From Kitasatospora aureofaciens (GTDB taxonomy: Bacteria > Actinomycetota > Actinomycetes > Streptomycetales > Streptomycetaceae): a stretch of DNA of 33,614 nucleotides. Each line of letters begins with the position of its first letter. Positions within the stretch are counted from its first letter, which is position 1. Made by a program: the position numbers and the translations under genes. The notes under the pieces were generated by a model. That model did no database searches. It saw only the letters and a program-made list of their open reading frames with translations, and had not been told where the DNA came from. The stretch is taken from the NCBI RefSeq assembly GCF_019192735.1, contig NZ_JAHTKP010000077.1, positions 1 to 33,614 on the forward strand, given 5' to 3'. This document shows, piece by piece, positions 23,074 through 30,491 of this stretch.

Positions 23074-23535
23074 ATGAGTAACCCCCCGACCAGCGCGACC
23101 GTCGAACCGGGCGCCGCCGAACCGGAGTTCAAGCGCGTCACCACCGCCGTCGTCACCGGGAGCGCCGCCGACGCGCCGTACCACGTGGAGGTCAAGGCCG
23201 GCACCCACCCGCTGACCGCCGACGAGCCGGTGCGGCGCGGCGGTTCGGACAGCGGGCCGGAGCCGTTCGCGCTGCTGCTCGCATCGCTCGGCTCGTGCAC
23301 CGCGATCACCCTGCGGATGTACGCGGAGCGCAAGGAGTGGCCGCTGGAGGCGGTCCGGGTCAGGCTCGGATACGAGACCAACGGCGTGGGCGGGCGGATC
23401 TCGCGCCGGGTCGCGCTCACCGGAGCGCTCGACGACGCCCAGCGCGCCCGGCTGCTCGACATCAGCGAGCGCACGCCCGTCACGCTGGCCCTGCGGGCCG
23501 GGGTGGCCATCGAGACGACGGAGGACCGCGCATGA
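23074..23535 (+). CDS. OsmC-family protein
   Basis: The 153-residue protein matches the OsmC/YhfA fold: FALLLASLGSCTAITLRMYAERK holds the conserved Cys75, with VRVRLGYE and ISRRVALTGALDDAQRARLLDISERTPVTL after it. Most family members have a second Cys in the motif CPV; here that position is Thr134 (ERTPVTL). A standard two-Cys peroxidase mechanism is therefore unlikely unless a partner supplies the thiol. The stop overlaps the start of the next gene as ATGA, so it is coupled to a disulfide reductase. ATG 23074 is supported by family length, although the GGAGAG site is 13 nt away. Confidence 0.85.
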   Translation: MSNPPTSATVEPGAAEPEFKRVTTAVVTGSAADAPYHVEVKAGTHPLTADEPVRRGGSDSGPEPFALLLASLGSCTAITLRMYAERKEWPLEAVRVRLGYETNGVGGRISRRVALTGALDDAQRARLLDISERTPVTLALRAGVAIETTEDRA

Positions 23536-24974
23536 GCACCGCACCGGAGGAGTACGACGTCATCGTCCTGGGCGCCGGACCGACCGGCGAGAACGTGGCC
23601 GACCGGACCGTCGCGGCCGGGCTTCGCACGGTGATCGTCGAGGCCGAGCTGGTCGGCGGCGAGTGCTCGTACTGGGCCTGTATGCCGAGCAAGGCGCTGC
23701 TGCGCCCGGTCGCCGCGCTGGCCGACGCCCGCGCGGTGGCCGGCTCGCGGGAGGCGGTCGGCGGCGGGCAGCTGGACCCGGCCGCGGTGCTGGCCCGGCG
23801 GGACTCTTTCACCTCGCACTGGAAGGACGACGGCCAGGTCCAGTGGCTGCGCGACACCGGCATCGAGCTGGTGCGCGGCCACGGCCGGCTGGCCGGCGTC
23901 CGGACAGTGACGGTCGAGGCGGAGGACGGCGGCGAGCGGGTGCTCACCGCCCGGCACGCCGTCGCCGTGTGCACCGGCAGCCGACCGGTGCTGCCGGCCG
24001 ATGTGCCGGGGCTGGCGGACGGCCGGCCGTGGACCAACCGCGAGGCGACCGGTGCGCCGGCCGTCCCCGGTCGGCTGGCGGTCGTCGGCGGCGGGGTGGT
24101 CGGCGTGGAGATGGCGACCGCCTGGCGGGCGCTCGGCTCCGAGGTCGTCCTGCTGGTCCGCGGCGACGGCCTGCTGCCGCGGATGGAGCCGTTCGCGGGC
24201 GAGCTGGTCGCGGAGGGCCTGCGCAAGGTCGGGGTGGACGTCCGCTTCGGGGTGGAGGTCGCCGCGCTGGAACGGGCGGACGGCTCCGGCCCGGTCGTCC
24301 TGACACTGAACGACGGCGAGCGGCTGACCACCGACGAGGTGCTGTACGCGACCGGCCGGGCCCCACGCACCGCCGACATCGGCCTGGAGCAGGTCGGGCT
24401 GAAGCCCGGCGGCTGGCTGGAGGTGGACGACAGCTGCACGGTGCTCGGTGTGGACGGCGAATGGCTGTACGCCGCCGGGGACGTCAACCACCGCGCGCTG
24501 CTCACCCACCAGGGCAAGTACCAGGGGCGGATCACGGGCGCGGCCATCGCGGCCCGCGCCCAGGGGCGCGCACTGGACACCGCGCGCTGGGGCGCGCACG
24601 CCGCGTCGGCGGACCGCGCGGGCGCGCCGCAGGTGGTGTTCACCCAGCCGGAGGTCGCCGCCGTCGGCCTGACCCTCGCGGCGGCCGAGCGGGCCGGGCT
24701 GCGGGTCAGGGCCGTCGACCACGACCTCGGCGCCGTCGCCGGGGCCTCCCTCTACGGCGACGACTACCGCGGCCGGGCCCGGGTCGTCTTCGACCTGGAG
24801 CGCGAAGTGCTGGTCGGCGCCTGCCTGGTGGGCCCGGCGGTCGCCGAACTGCTGCACTCGGCGACCGTCGCCGTCGTCGGCGAGGTGCCGATCGACCGGC
24901 TCTGGCACGCCGTGCCCGCCTACCCCACGATCAGCGAGGTGTGGCTGCGACTGCTGGAGGGCTGCCGGAGGTGA
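23532..24974 (+). CDS. Class I flavin disulfide reductase (Lpd/MerA-like)
   Basis: The 480-residue enzyme has an N-terminal FAD motif (DVIVLGAGPTGENVADR), the redox pair GGECSYWACMPSK (Cys45, Cys50), an NAD(P) motif (LAVVGGGVVGVEMA), and the second FAD motif LYAAGDVNH. A C-terminal dimerisation domain follows. In dihydrolipoamide dehydrogenases the active-site base lies in HPTxSE; here the sequence is AYPTISE, with Tyr464 replacing His and Glu469 kept. The true substrate is therefore probably not lipoamide; quinone or a small disulfide is possible. It is translationally coupled to the OsmC gene (ATGA), so it may recycle that protein. Confidence 0.88.
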   Translation: MSTAPEEYDVIVLGAGPTGENVADRTVAAGLRTVIVEAELVGGECSYWACMPSKALLRPVAALADARAVAGSREAVGGGQLDPAAVLARRDSFTSHWKDDGQVQWLRDTGIELVRGHGRLAGVRTVTVEAEDGGERVLTARHAVAVCTGSRPVLPADVPGLADGRPWTNREATGAPAVPGRLAVVGGGVVGVEMATAWRALGSEVVLLVRGDGLLPRMEPFAGELVAEGLRKVGVDVRFGVEVAALERADGSGPVVLTLNDGERLTTDEVLYATGRAPRTADIGLEQVGLKPGGWLEVDDSCTVLGVDGEWLYAAGDVNHRALLTHQGKYQGRITGAAIAARAQGRALDTARWGAHAASADRAGAPQVVFTQPEVAAVGLTLAAAERAGLRVRAVDHDLGAVAGASLYGDDYRGRARVVFDLEREVLVGACLVGPAVAELLHSATVAVVGEVPIDRLWHAVPAYPTISEVWLRLLEGCRR

Positions 24975-24975
24975 G

Positions 24976-24993
24976 CCCGGCAACCCTGCCGGG
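24976..24993 (+). terminator. Hairpin after the disulfide reductase gene
   Basis: CCCGGCA (24976-24982) and TGCCGGG (24987-24993) pair around ACCC, directly after the stop codon. There is no T-run. It is a modest candidate terminator. Confidence 0.5.
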
Positions 24994-25115
24994 GGTGCGT
25001 CCGGCACGGCCCCGGGCGCACCGGCGCGGCGAGATGTGACCTTGGGTGGACGGCGGGACACTGGCAGTCGGGGGACGTCCCGGGGGGCAGTTCTCGCGAC
25101 CAGGTGGTGTGTGGC

Positions 25116-26210
25116 ATGACCGAGGTGCTGTTGGCCGTAGGAACCGAGAAGGGCCTCTTTCTCGGCCGCAGCCGCGACCGGCTGAACTGGGAGTTCAGCG
25201 GGCCGCACTTCCGGATGAACGCGATCTACTCCGTCTCCGTCGACCGCCGCGACGGCCGCACCCGGCTGCTGGTCGGCGCCGACAGCAGCCACTGGGGTCC
25301 GTCGGTCTGGCGCTCCGACGACCTCGGCGCCACCTGGTACGAGCCGCCGAAGCCCGCGATCCGCTTCCCGGAGAGCACGGGCGCCTCGCTCACCCGGGTC
25401 TGGCAGCTCCAGCCCGCCGGGCCGGAGGCCCCCGGCGTCGTCTACGCGGGCACCGAACCCGCCGCGCTGTTCCGCTCCGAGGACGGCGGCGAGACCTTCA
25501 CGCTCGTCGAAGCACTGTGGAACCACCCGCAGCGCCCCGAGTGGGGCGCCGGCTACGGCGGCCAGGGCCTGCACACCATCCTCACCGACCCGCGCGACGC
25601 GCAGCGGCTGCTGGTCGCCGTCTCCAGCGGCGGCGTCTACCGCAGCAAGGACGGCGGCGACAGCTGGGAGCCGTCCAACACCGGCCTGCGGGCCGAGTTC
25701 TTCCCCGAGGAGAGCCAGTACCCCGAGTTCGGCCAGTGCGTCCACAAGATCGCCTCGGACCCGGTCCACCCCGACCGCCTCTACCTGCAGAACCACGGTG
25801 GCGTCTACCGCAGCGACGACTGGGGGGCGAGCTGGCGGACCATCGCCGACGGGCTGCCCGCCGAGTTCGGCTTCGCCGTCGCCGCGCACCCGCGCCGCGG
25901 CGACACGGCCTACCTGTTCCCGCTCGGCGGCGCCGACGACCGCATCCCGCCCGGCCGCCGCTGCCGGGTCTTCCGCACCACGGACGGCGGCGACAGCTGG
26001 CAGCCGCTCGCCAACGGCCTGCCCGGCGAGGACCACTACGGCATCGTGCTGCGCGACGCCCTGCGCACGGACGACGCCGACCCGGCCGGGATCTACTTCG
26101 GCAACCGGACCGGCGACGTGTACGGCAGCCACGACGAGGGCGAGAGCTGGTCGCTGCTCGTCTCGCACCTGCCCGACGTGCTGTGCGTCCGGGCGGCGAC
26201 GCTGAGCTGA
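25116..26210 (+). CDS. Asp-box (BNR) beta-propeller protein, sialidase/VPS10-like
   Basis: The 364-residue protein has six Asp-box repeats of the SxDxGxxW/F type: RSDDLGATW, RSEDGGETF, RSKDGGDSW, RSDDWGASW, RTTDGGDSW and GSHDEGESW. They are evenly spread, as in a six-bladed propeller. There is no signal peptide, so it is probably cytoplasmic. Related proteins are annotated as exo-sialidase-like or glycosyl hydrolases, but the sialidase arginine triad is not evident, so catalysis is uncertain. The ATG at 25116 has AGGTGG 8 nt before it. It stands alone, between the disulfide reductase and a long non-coding stretch. Confidence 0.85.
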   Translation: MTEVLLAVGTEKGLFLGRSRDRLNWEFSGPHFRMNAIYSVSVDRRDGRTRLLVGADSSHWGPSVWRSDDLGATWYEPPKPAIRFPESTGASLTRVWQLQPAGPEAPGVVYAGTEPAALFRSEDGGETFTLVEALWNHPQRPEWGAGYGGQGLHTILTDPRDAQRLLVAVSSGGVYRSKDGGDSWEPSNTGLRAEFFPEESQYPEFGQCVHKIASDPVHPDRLYLQNHGGVYRSDDWGASWRTIADGLPAEFGFAVAAHPRRGDTAYLFPLGGADDRIPPGRRCRVFRTTDGGDSWQPLANGLPGEDHYGIVLRDALRTDDADPAGIYFGNRTGDVYGSHDEGESWSLLVSHLPDVLCVRAATLS

Positions 26211-26553
26211 CGGGCGCCGCACGGGGACGGCCTGCAACTGGCCGACGCCGCACAGGAAATCGCTTGCCCCGGACGGTCGGGGCCGTCGAGCATGGGCGGA
26301 GGACGAACGATCTCGACGATGGGGCGGGCGTGGCGGAGAAGGACTGGCAGCGCCGCGATGGTCGCCGGATTGCCCCGGGACTGCGCCCACACCACCAGCC
26401 CGTAGGCCGTCAGCGAGAGCACCACGGACTGCCGGGCGCCGCGTTGCGCATGCCCACCAGCACGAACGGCGTCGCCGCCGTCCGCCCCTCGTACCGGGGG
26501 CTGCTTGTCAAGCGGGAAGGGGCTGGTCGGAGGTGGTGTGTAGGCTCGCGGGC
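26211..26553. other. Gene-free stretch, possible remnant of a membrane protein gene
   Basis: No intact gene is seen. On the minus strand, 26300-26425 encodes VLSLTAYGLVVWAQSRGNPATIAALPVLLRHARP, which looks like a transmembrane transporter fragment, and another frame just upstream gives TPFVLVGMRNAAPGS. The two pieces lie in different frames, consistent with a decayed gene. The evidence is weak. The right end holds the promoter of the LacI gene. Confidence 0.3.
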
Positions 26554-27576
26554 ATGGCGAGGGTGACGCGGGACGATGTGGCGAGGGTGGCGGGGACGTC
26601 CACGGCGGTCGTGAGTTATGTGATCAACGACGGGCCGCGGCCGGTGGCGGCGGCCACGCGGGCGCGGGTGCTCGCGGCGGTCGAGGAGCTGGGGTACCGG
26701 CCCAACCGGGTCGCGCAGGCGATGGCGCGGCGGCGGACCAACCTGATCGGGATGGTCGTCCCGGACGCTCGCCAGCCGTTCTTCGCCGGGCTCGCCCACA
26801 TGGTGGAGCAGGCCGCCGCCGAGCGCGGGCGGCTGCTGCTGATCGGCAACTCGGACTACGCGGACGAACGCGAGGCGCACTACATCCGCGCCTTCCTCGG
26901 CATGCAGGTGGACGGCCTGATCCTGGTGACCCAGGACCCGGCGGTGCCCGGGGTGGCCGGCTTCGACGTGGGCGGCGACGGGACGCCGGTCGTGCTGCTG
27001 CACCACCGCGCGGAGACCGCCGGTGGCGTGGCGGTGGTGGCGGACGACGAGGGCGGCGCCGCCGCGGTCGTCCGGCACCTGCTCGGCCACGGTCACACCG
27101 AGGTGCACTGCTTCGGCGGCACCTTCGCGCTCAGCCCGGCCGACCCGGTCTCGGGGCGGACGGCCGGGTGGGCCACCGCGCTGGCCGAGGCGGGGGTGTC
27201 GGAGGATGGCCTGCTCGCCCCCGCGCCGTTCGACCGGGTGCGGGCGCACGCCGAGGCACTGAAGCTGCTGGCCCGGCCGGACCGGCCGTCCGCCGTGTTC
27301 TGCGCGACGGACGACCAGGCGATCGGCCTGCTGCGGGCCGCCGACGACCTGGGGATCCGGGTGCCGGAGGAGCTGGCGGTGGCCGGCTTCGACGACATCG
27401 CGGAGGCGGTGATCGCCGGTCCGGCGCTGACCACGGTGGCCACCGCGCAGGACGACATGGCCCGCGCCGCGGTGGACCTGGTGCTGGGCGGGGCCGCCGA
27501 GCGGGTCACCGGGGCGCGGACCTTCCCGGCCCGGCTGGTGCTGCGCCGCTCCTGCGGCTGCCCGAAGCCGTCCTGA
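26554..27576 (+). CDS. LacI-family transcriptional regulator
   Basis: The 340-residue protein has the LacI HTH and hinge (TRDDVARVAGTSTAVVSYVIN, then EELGYRPNRVAQAMARRRTNLIGMVVPD) followed by a periplasmic-binding-protein-like effector domain with VFCATDDQAIGLLRAADDLGI and VAGFDDIAEAVIAGPALTTV. It should repress sugar or nucleoside genes and respond to a small ligand. No transporter or sugar enzyme is adjacent, so the target is unknown. There is no close ribosome binding site: GGAGG is about 20 nt away, while TAGGCT at 26541-26546 is placed for a leaderless transcript starting at the ATG. Confidence 0.92.
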   Translation: MARVTRDDVARVAGTSTAVVSYVINDGPRPVAAATRARVLAAVEELGYRPNRVAQAMARRRTNLIGMVVPDARQPFFAGLAHMVEQAAAERGRLLLIGNSDYADEREAHYIRAFLGMQVDGLILVTQDPAVPGVAGFDVGGDGTPVVLLHHRAETAGGVAVVADDEGGAAAVVRHLLGHGHTEVHCFGGTFALSPADPVSGRTAGWATALAEAGVSEDGLLAPAPFDRVRAHAEALKLLARPDRPSAVFCATDDQAIGLLRAADDLGIRVPEELAVAGFDDIAEAVIAGPALTTVATAQDDMARAAVDLVLGGAAERVTGARTFPARLVLRRSCGCPKPS

Positions 27577-27593
27577 GCACCCTTACGGCCTGA

Positions 27594-27629
27594 GCCCGTA
27601 CGGCGGCCGAAGCCGACCACCGTACGGGC
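27594..27629. terminator. Hairpin between convergent LacI and phosphodiesterase genes
   Basis: GCCCGTACGG (27594-27603) pairs perfectly with CCGTACGGGC (27620-27629) around a 16-nt loop. It lies between two convergent stop codons and may serve both directions. Confidence 0.75.
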
Positions 27630-27645
27630 CCCGGGCGTTGGGTCG

Positions 27646-28686
27646 TCAGTTCAGCTGGAAGGTCGCCTCGACCGGGTAGTGGTCGCTGGGGGCGTTGGTG
27701 TCGAGCCGGCCCGGGGTCCAGCCCGCCTGCGGGTCGAAGTCGATCTTCACAGCGGACATCGAGGTGGGCACCGGGCGGCCGGGGGCGTTCAGGTAGCCGA
27801 TGTAGTCGAGGTTGTCCCGGTAGTCCTTCGGGAAGGTCTCGACGCCGGCCATGTACTGGCACCAGGCGGAGACCGTGCAGTCCATGGTGTTCAGGGTCTG
27901 GCTCGGGTCGGTGGCCGGGGTGCCGAGGACGCCGTCCACCGCGTACTGGGCGTTGCCGTAGTCGCCGCGGCTCTGGCCGTGGAAGTACTCGACGTTGAGG
28001 TCGCCGCCGATCAGGACGGGCGCGCTGCTGCCGACGATCCCGTTGACCCAGCTGCGGATCTCGCCGAGCTGGCCGAGCCGGGTGGCCTGGGTGGTGTCGG
28101 TGGAGGTGTCCGCCTCGTCGGCCTGGAGGTGGGTGCCGACGACCCAGGCGGTGGTGCCGTTCTTGTTCACCTGGACCAGCGCGGCGCCCTTGTTGGCGTG
28201 GTAGTCCCAGGTGCCGTAGGTCGAGTTGCTGAAGATGTGGGCGTACTGGGCGGTGATCGGGTACTTCGAGAGGATCATCGTGCCGCCGTTGATGACGAAC
28301 CACGAGTTGGAGCAGTTGCCGCTGACGCCGGTCCAGCCGCCGCCGGAACAGGTCTGGCCGACCACCGGGGTGCGGTAGGGGTAGAGGTCGGCGAGGTTGC
28401 TGTTGATGTCGGCGGTCGAGCTGTTGTTGAACTGCTCGTCCAGGATGACCACGTCGGCGTTGTGCTGACGGACGATCTGCTCGATGACCGGGGTGCGGCG
28501 GGCGGCCTGCTCGTTCTGGGTGCTGTCGACGACGGCGGTGCCGAGGTCGACGTTGAAGGCGAAGACGGAGAGCGTGGTGGGGCTCGCCTGGGGGGCGGCG
28601 GACGCCGACGGGGCGGCGATGCCGCCGGCCAGCAGTGCGGCGGCGGCCGTCGAGGTGAGGGCGGTGGCCGTGCGACGCGAGAGCAT
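27646..28686 (-). CDS. Secreted sphingomyelinase C-like phosphodiesterase
   Basis: The 346-residue precursor starts with a signal peptide (MLSRRTATALTSTAAAALLAGGIAAPSASAA). The mature domain has the endonuclease/exonuclease/phosphatase motifs: FAFNVD, VVILDEQFN (metal Glu), VVGTHLQADE, LIGGDLNVE and SDHYPVEATF at the end. This pattern and length fit bacterial neutral sphingomyelinase (SMase C), which releases phosphocholine from sphingomyelin using Mg2+. A general DNase-like activity cannot be excluded. The ATG has AGGAGAA 7 nt before it. It is transcribed alone after the upstream terminator (28916-28950). Confidence 0.85.
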   Translation of the reverse strand: MLSRRTATALTSTAAAALLAGGIAAPSASAAPQASPTTLSVFAFNVDLGTAVVDSTQNEQAARRTPVIEQIVRQHNADVVILDEQFNNSSTADINSNLADLYPYRTPVVGQTCSGGGWTGVSGNCSNSWFVINGGTMILSKYPITAQYAHIFSNSTYGTWDYHANKGAALVQVNKNGTTAWVVGTHLQADEADTSTDTTQATRLGQLGEIRSWVNGIVGSSAPVLIGGDLNVEYFHGQSRGDYGNAQYAVDGVLGTPATDPSQTLNTMDCTVSAWCQYMAGVETFPKDYRDNLDYIGYLNAPGRPVPTSMSAVKIDFDPQAGWTPGRLDTNAPSDHYPVEATFQLN

Positions 28687-28829
28687 GGGCGTTCTCCTGG
28701 GGGATTCGTCTACCCTGCGGATCCCGGGCCGAGGGTCACGGCCACGGGGCTGGCAGCGGAACATTAGCTACTGCCCGGTACGCGGGGAAGAACTTCAGGC
28801 GATCAGATGCGATCGGTCCCGTGGCCATG

Positions 28830-28876
28830 AGATGTCTGTACATGTCTGCCCTGGTAGGCAGCAAGATGTCTGTACA
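28830..28876. repeat. AGATGTCTGTACA direct repeats upstream of the phosphodiesterase gene
   Basis: AGATGTCTGTACA occurs at 28830-28842 and 28864-28876, 34 bp apart. A partial CTGTACAC follows at 28893-28900. TGTACA is itself palindromic. They lie 145-190 bp upstream of the phosphodiesterase start and may be regulator sites. Confidence 0.45.
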
Positions 28877-28915
28877 CCCACACACCTGTTGGCTGTACAC
28901 CTCGACGCGAACCGA

Positions 28916-28950
28916 GACGCCCCCGGCCGCAGGGCGCGGCCGGGGGCGTC
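28916..28950 (-). terminator. Perfect 15-bp hairpin after the SH3-like secreted protein gene
   Basis: GACGCCCCCGGCCGC (28916-28930) pairs perfectly with GCGGCCGGGGGCGTC (28936-28950) around AGGGC. It lies 15 bp past the stop codon of the minus-strand gene at 28966. Confidence 0.85.
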
Positions 28951-28965
28951 CGGGCGGGACGGTGC

Positions 28966-29673
28966 TCAGTAGACGTAGTTCCCGATCGGGCACGGGGCCA
29001 CCGAGCCGGGGCCGGTGACGCCCATGAAGGGCGCGTACACCCACGCCGAGTGCCGCTGCTGGTAGCCGCCGTTGTTCTGGTACTCGTAGCTGATGTTGAA
29101 CCAGAGGTCCGAGCCGGTGATGTTCTGACCGCGCGAATAGCACTGCGCGAACACGGCCGAGCCGGTGTTCATCCAGACCACGTCGGTGCTGTTCTTGCCG
29201 CACCCGGACGACGGGCAGTCGTACTCACCGACGTTGTTCGGCCCGTTCACCCAGAACCACTGCCCGTTGTCCGAGCACTTGGGGAGCCAGCCGGTGGCGC
29301 CCTGCCCGTCGACGAACGGGGCGTAGACCCAGCCGGTGTAGGAGTGGTACTGGCCGAGGTTGCCGTAGTACTCGCCGCTGACGTGGTACCAGGTGTCCGC
29401 GTAGCCGGGCACCGGATTGCCGTTGCCGTAGTCCCAACAGTTCGCGGAGACCCCGGAGCCGGTGCCGGCGGGGATGTCGGTGTTCGACCACTGCGGGTTC
29501 TTCGGTGCGTTGGTGCCCGGATCGACGTAGATTCCGGCGGACGTCGCCTGGTTGAGCCACACCCAGCCACCGCCGGTGGTCGCCGACGCCGTTCCTGCCG
29601 GCACCATCAGGCCGGCCACCGCCAGGCCGATGGCCACCACGGCCTGTAACGCCCGGGTGATCACGGTACGCAT
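28966..29673 (-). CDS. Secreted protein with two related SH3-like repeats
   Basis: The 235-residue precursor starts MRTVITRALQAVVAIGLAVA with a signal peptide ending GTASA. The mature part holds two related segments of about 95 residues: the first has GWVWLNQATSAGIYVDP, WYHVSGEYYGNLGQYHSYTGWVYAPF, the second WFWVNGPNNVGEYDCPSSG, WFNISYEYQNNGGYQQRHSAWVYAPF. Each resembles an SH3-like wall-binding fold, with paired cysteines probably forming disulfides. There is no catalytic domain. The ATG at 29673 follows GGGAGG at 6 nt; a longer frame upstream lacks support. Function is unknown, perhaps cell-surface binding or inhibition of another enzyme. Confidence 0.8.
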   Translation of the reverse strand: MRTVITRALQAVVAIGLAVAGLMVPAGTASATTGGGWVWLNQATSAGIYVDPGTNAPKNPQWSNTDIPAGTGSGVSANCWDYGNGNPVPGYADTWYHVSGEYYGNLGQYHSYTGWVYAPFVDGQGATGWLPKCSDNGQWFWVNGPNNVGEYDCPSSGCGKNSTDVVWMNTGSAVFAQCYSRGQNITGSDLWFNISYEYQNNGGYQQRHSAWVYAPFMGVTGPGSVAPCPIGNYVY

Positions 29674-29815
29674 TCGAGCCTCCCTGATCCAGGCAGGGGA
29701 AACCCGGTAGCTCCCCCCGCTGGCAGCGAAGCGTAGACCTGTCGGCACGCCGTCAGGCAGGGCTCGTTCCGGCCATCCACGGCGCTGCGACCGGCCCGTT
29801 TTGAGCGATCCAACT

Positions 29816-29839
29816 GCCAAGTCCAGCAAGGAACTTGGC
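29816..29839. terminator. 7-bp hairpin downstream of the GNAT gene
   Basis: GCCAAGT (29816-29822) pairs with ACTTGGC (29833-29839) around a 10-nt loop, about 50 bp past the GNAT stop. It has low GC for this genome. It could be a weak terminator or an operator of the gene starting at 29673. The rest of 29674-29887 shows nothing else. Confidence 0.35.
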
Positions 29840-29887
29840 GAATCGATGGGGAGCATTTGGCCCGGGCGGGCCGCCGCTGCGGGCCGG

Positions 29888-30412
29888 CTACTCGACGAGT
29901 TCGTCCGCCAGCAGGTCCATCAGCAGATTGTCGTGCCAGGTGCCGTCCGGTCCGCGCTCGTACTGGCGCATGGTGCCGACCGGACGGAAGCCGACCTTCG
30001 CGTAGCAGCGGATCGCGGCGGCGTTGTCCGCGGCCGGATCGATGATCAGCCGGTGGTAGTGGTGGTCGTGCACCAGGTGCCGGGCGAGGGTGCGGACGGC
30101 GTCGGTGCCGAGGCCGACGCCGTGCACGGTCGGGTCGAGGTAGAGGTCCATGCCGGCGTGGCGGTAGTCGTCGTCGTTGTTCGCGTACCACTGGATGGCG
30201 CCGACCACCTTGCCGCCCAGTTCGACGGCGAAGGTCTCGGTGTCGGGCGATTCGAGGTCGGTGGCGACCTCGTCGGCCAGGTCGTCGCCGCCGCGCCAGC
30301 GGGCGTAGACCTCGGGCGTGCCGCGGATCGCCACGAGGGTCGGGAGGTCGTCGGCGGTGGCGGGCCGGAGAGTCACGAGGGTGCCGTGCAGAATCGTCCC
30401 CATATCGGGCAT
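29888..30412 (-). CDS. GNAT-family N-acetyltransferase
   Basis: The 174-residue protein has the GNAT pattern: LVTLRPATADDLPTLVAIR, then VVGAIQWYANNDDDYRHAGMDLYLDP, the acetyl-CoA loop HGVGLGTDAVRTLARHLV and the C-terminal NAAAIRCYAKVGFRPVGTMRQYER. It resembles the RimJ/RimI and aminoglycoside 6'-N-acetyltransferase branch (TLRP, HHYHRLIIDPAADNAAAIRCY). Substrate is not determined. Two starts are possible, ATG 30412 and ATG 30403; neither has a clear ribosome binding site. It is divergent from the gene at 30492. Confidence 0.85.
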   Translation of the reverse strand: MPDMGTILHGTLVTLRPATADDLPTLVAIRGTPEVYARWRGGDDLADEVATDLESPDTETFAVELGGKVVGAIQWYANNDDDYRHAGMDLYLDPTVHGVGLGTDAVRTLARHLVHDHHYHRLIIDPAADNAAAIRCYAKVGFRPVGTMRQYERGPDGTWHDNLLMDLLADELVE

Positions 30413-30491
30413 GTTGACACGGAAACGGGCGTCCGGCGAGCGCTTTTACCGCGTTGCCCGTACCCCCTCCGACCAGGGATGATGCTCCGCC

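Noticed and set aside
22548..26390. Long minus-strand open frame of 1280 codons
   Set aside because: It is antisense to the hydrolase, OsmC, reductase and propeller genes, which all have clear motifs. No domain or ribosome site supports it.
29674..29760. Cyclic di-AMP riboswitch before the SH3-like secreted protein
   Set aside because: A GGGTTTCCCC-like element caught attention because such riboswitches precede wall proteins in this group, but the conserved flanking boxes are not present.
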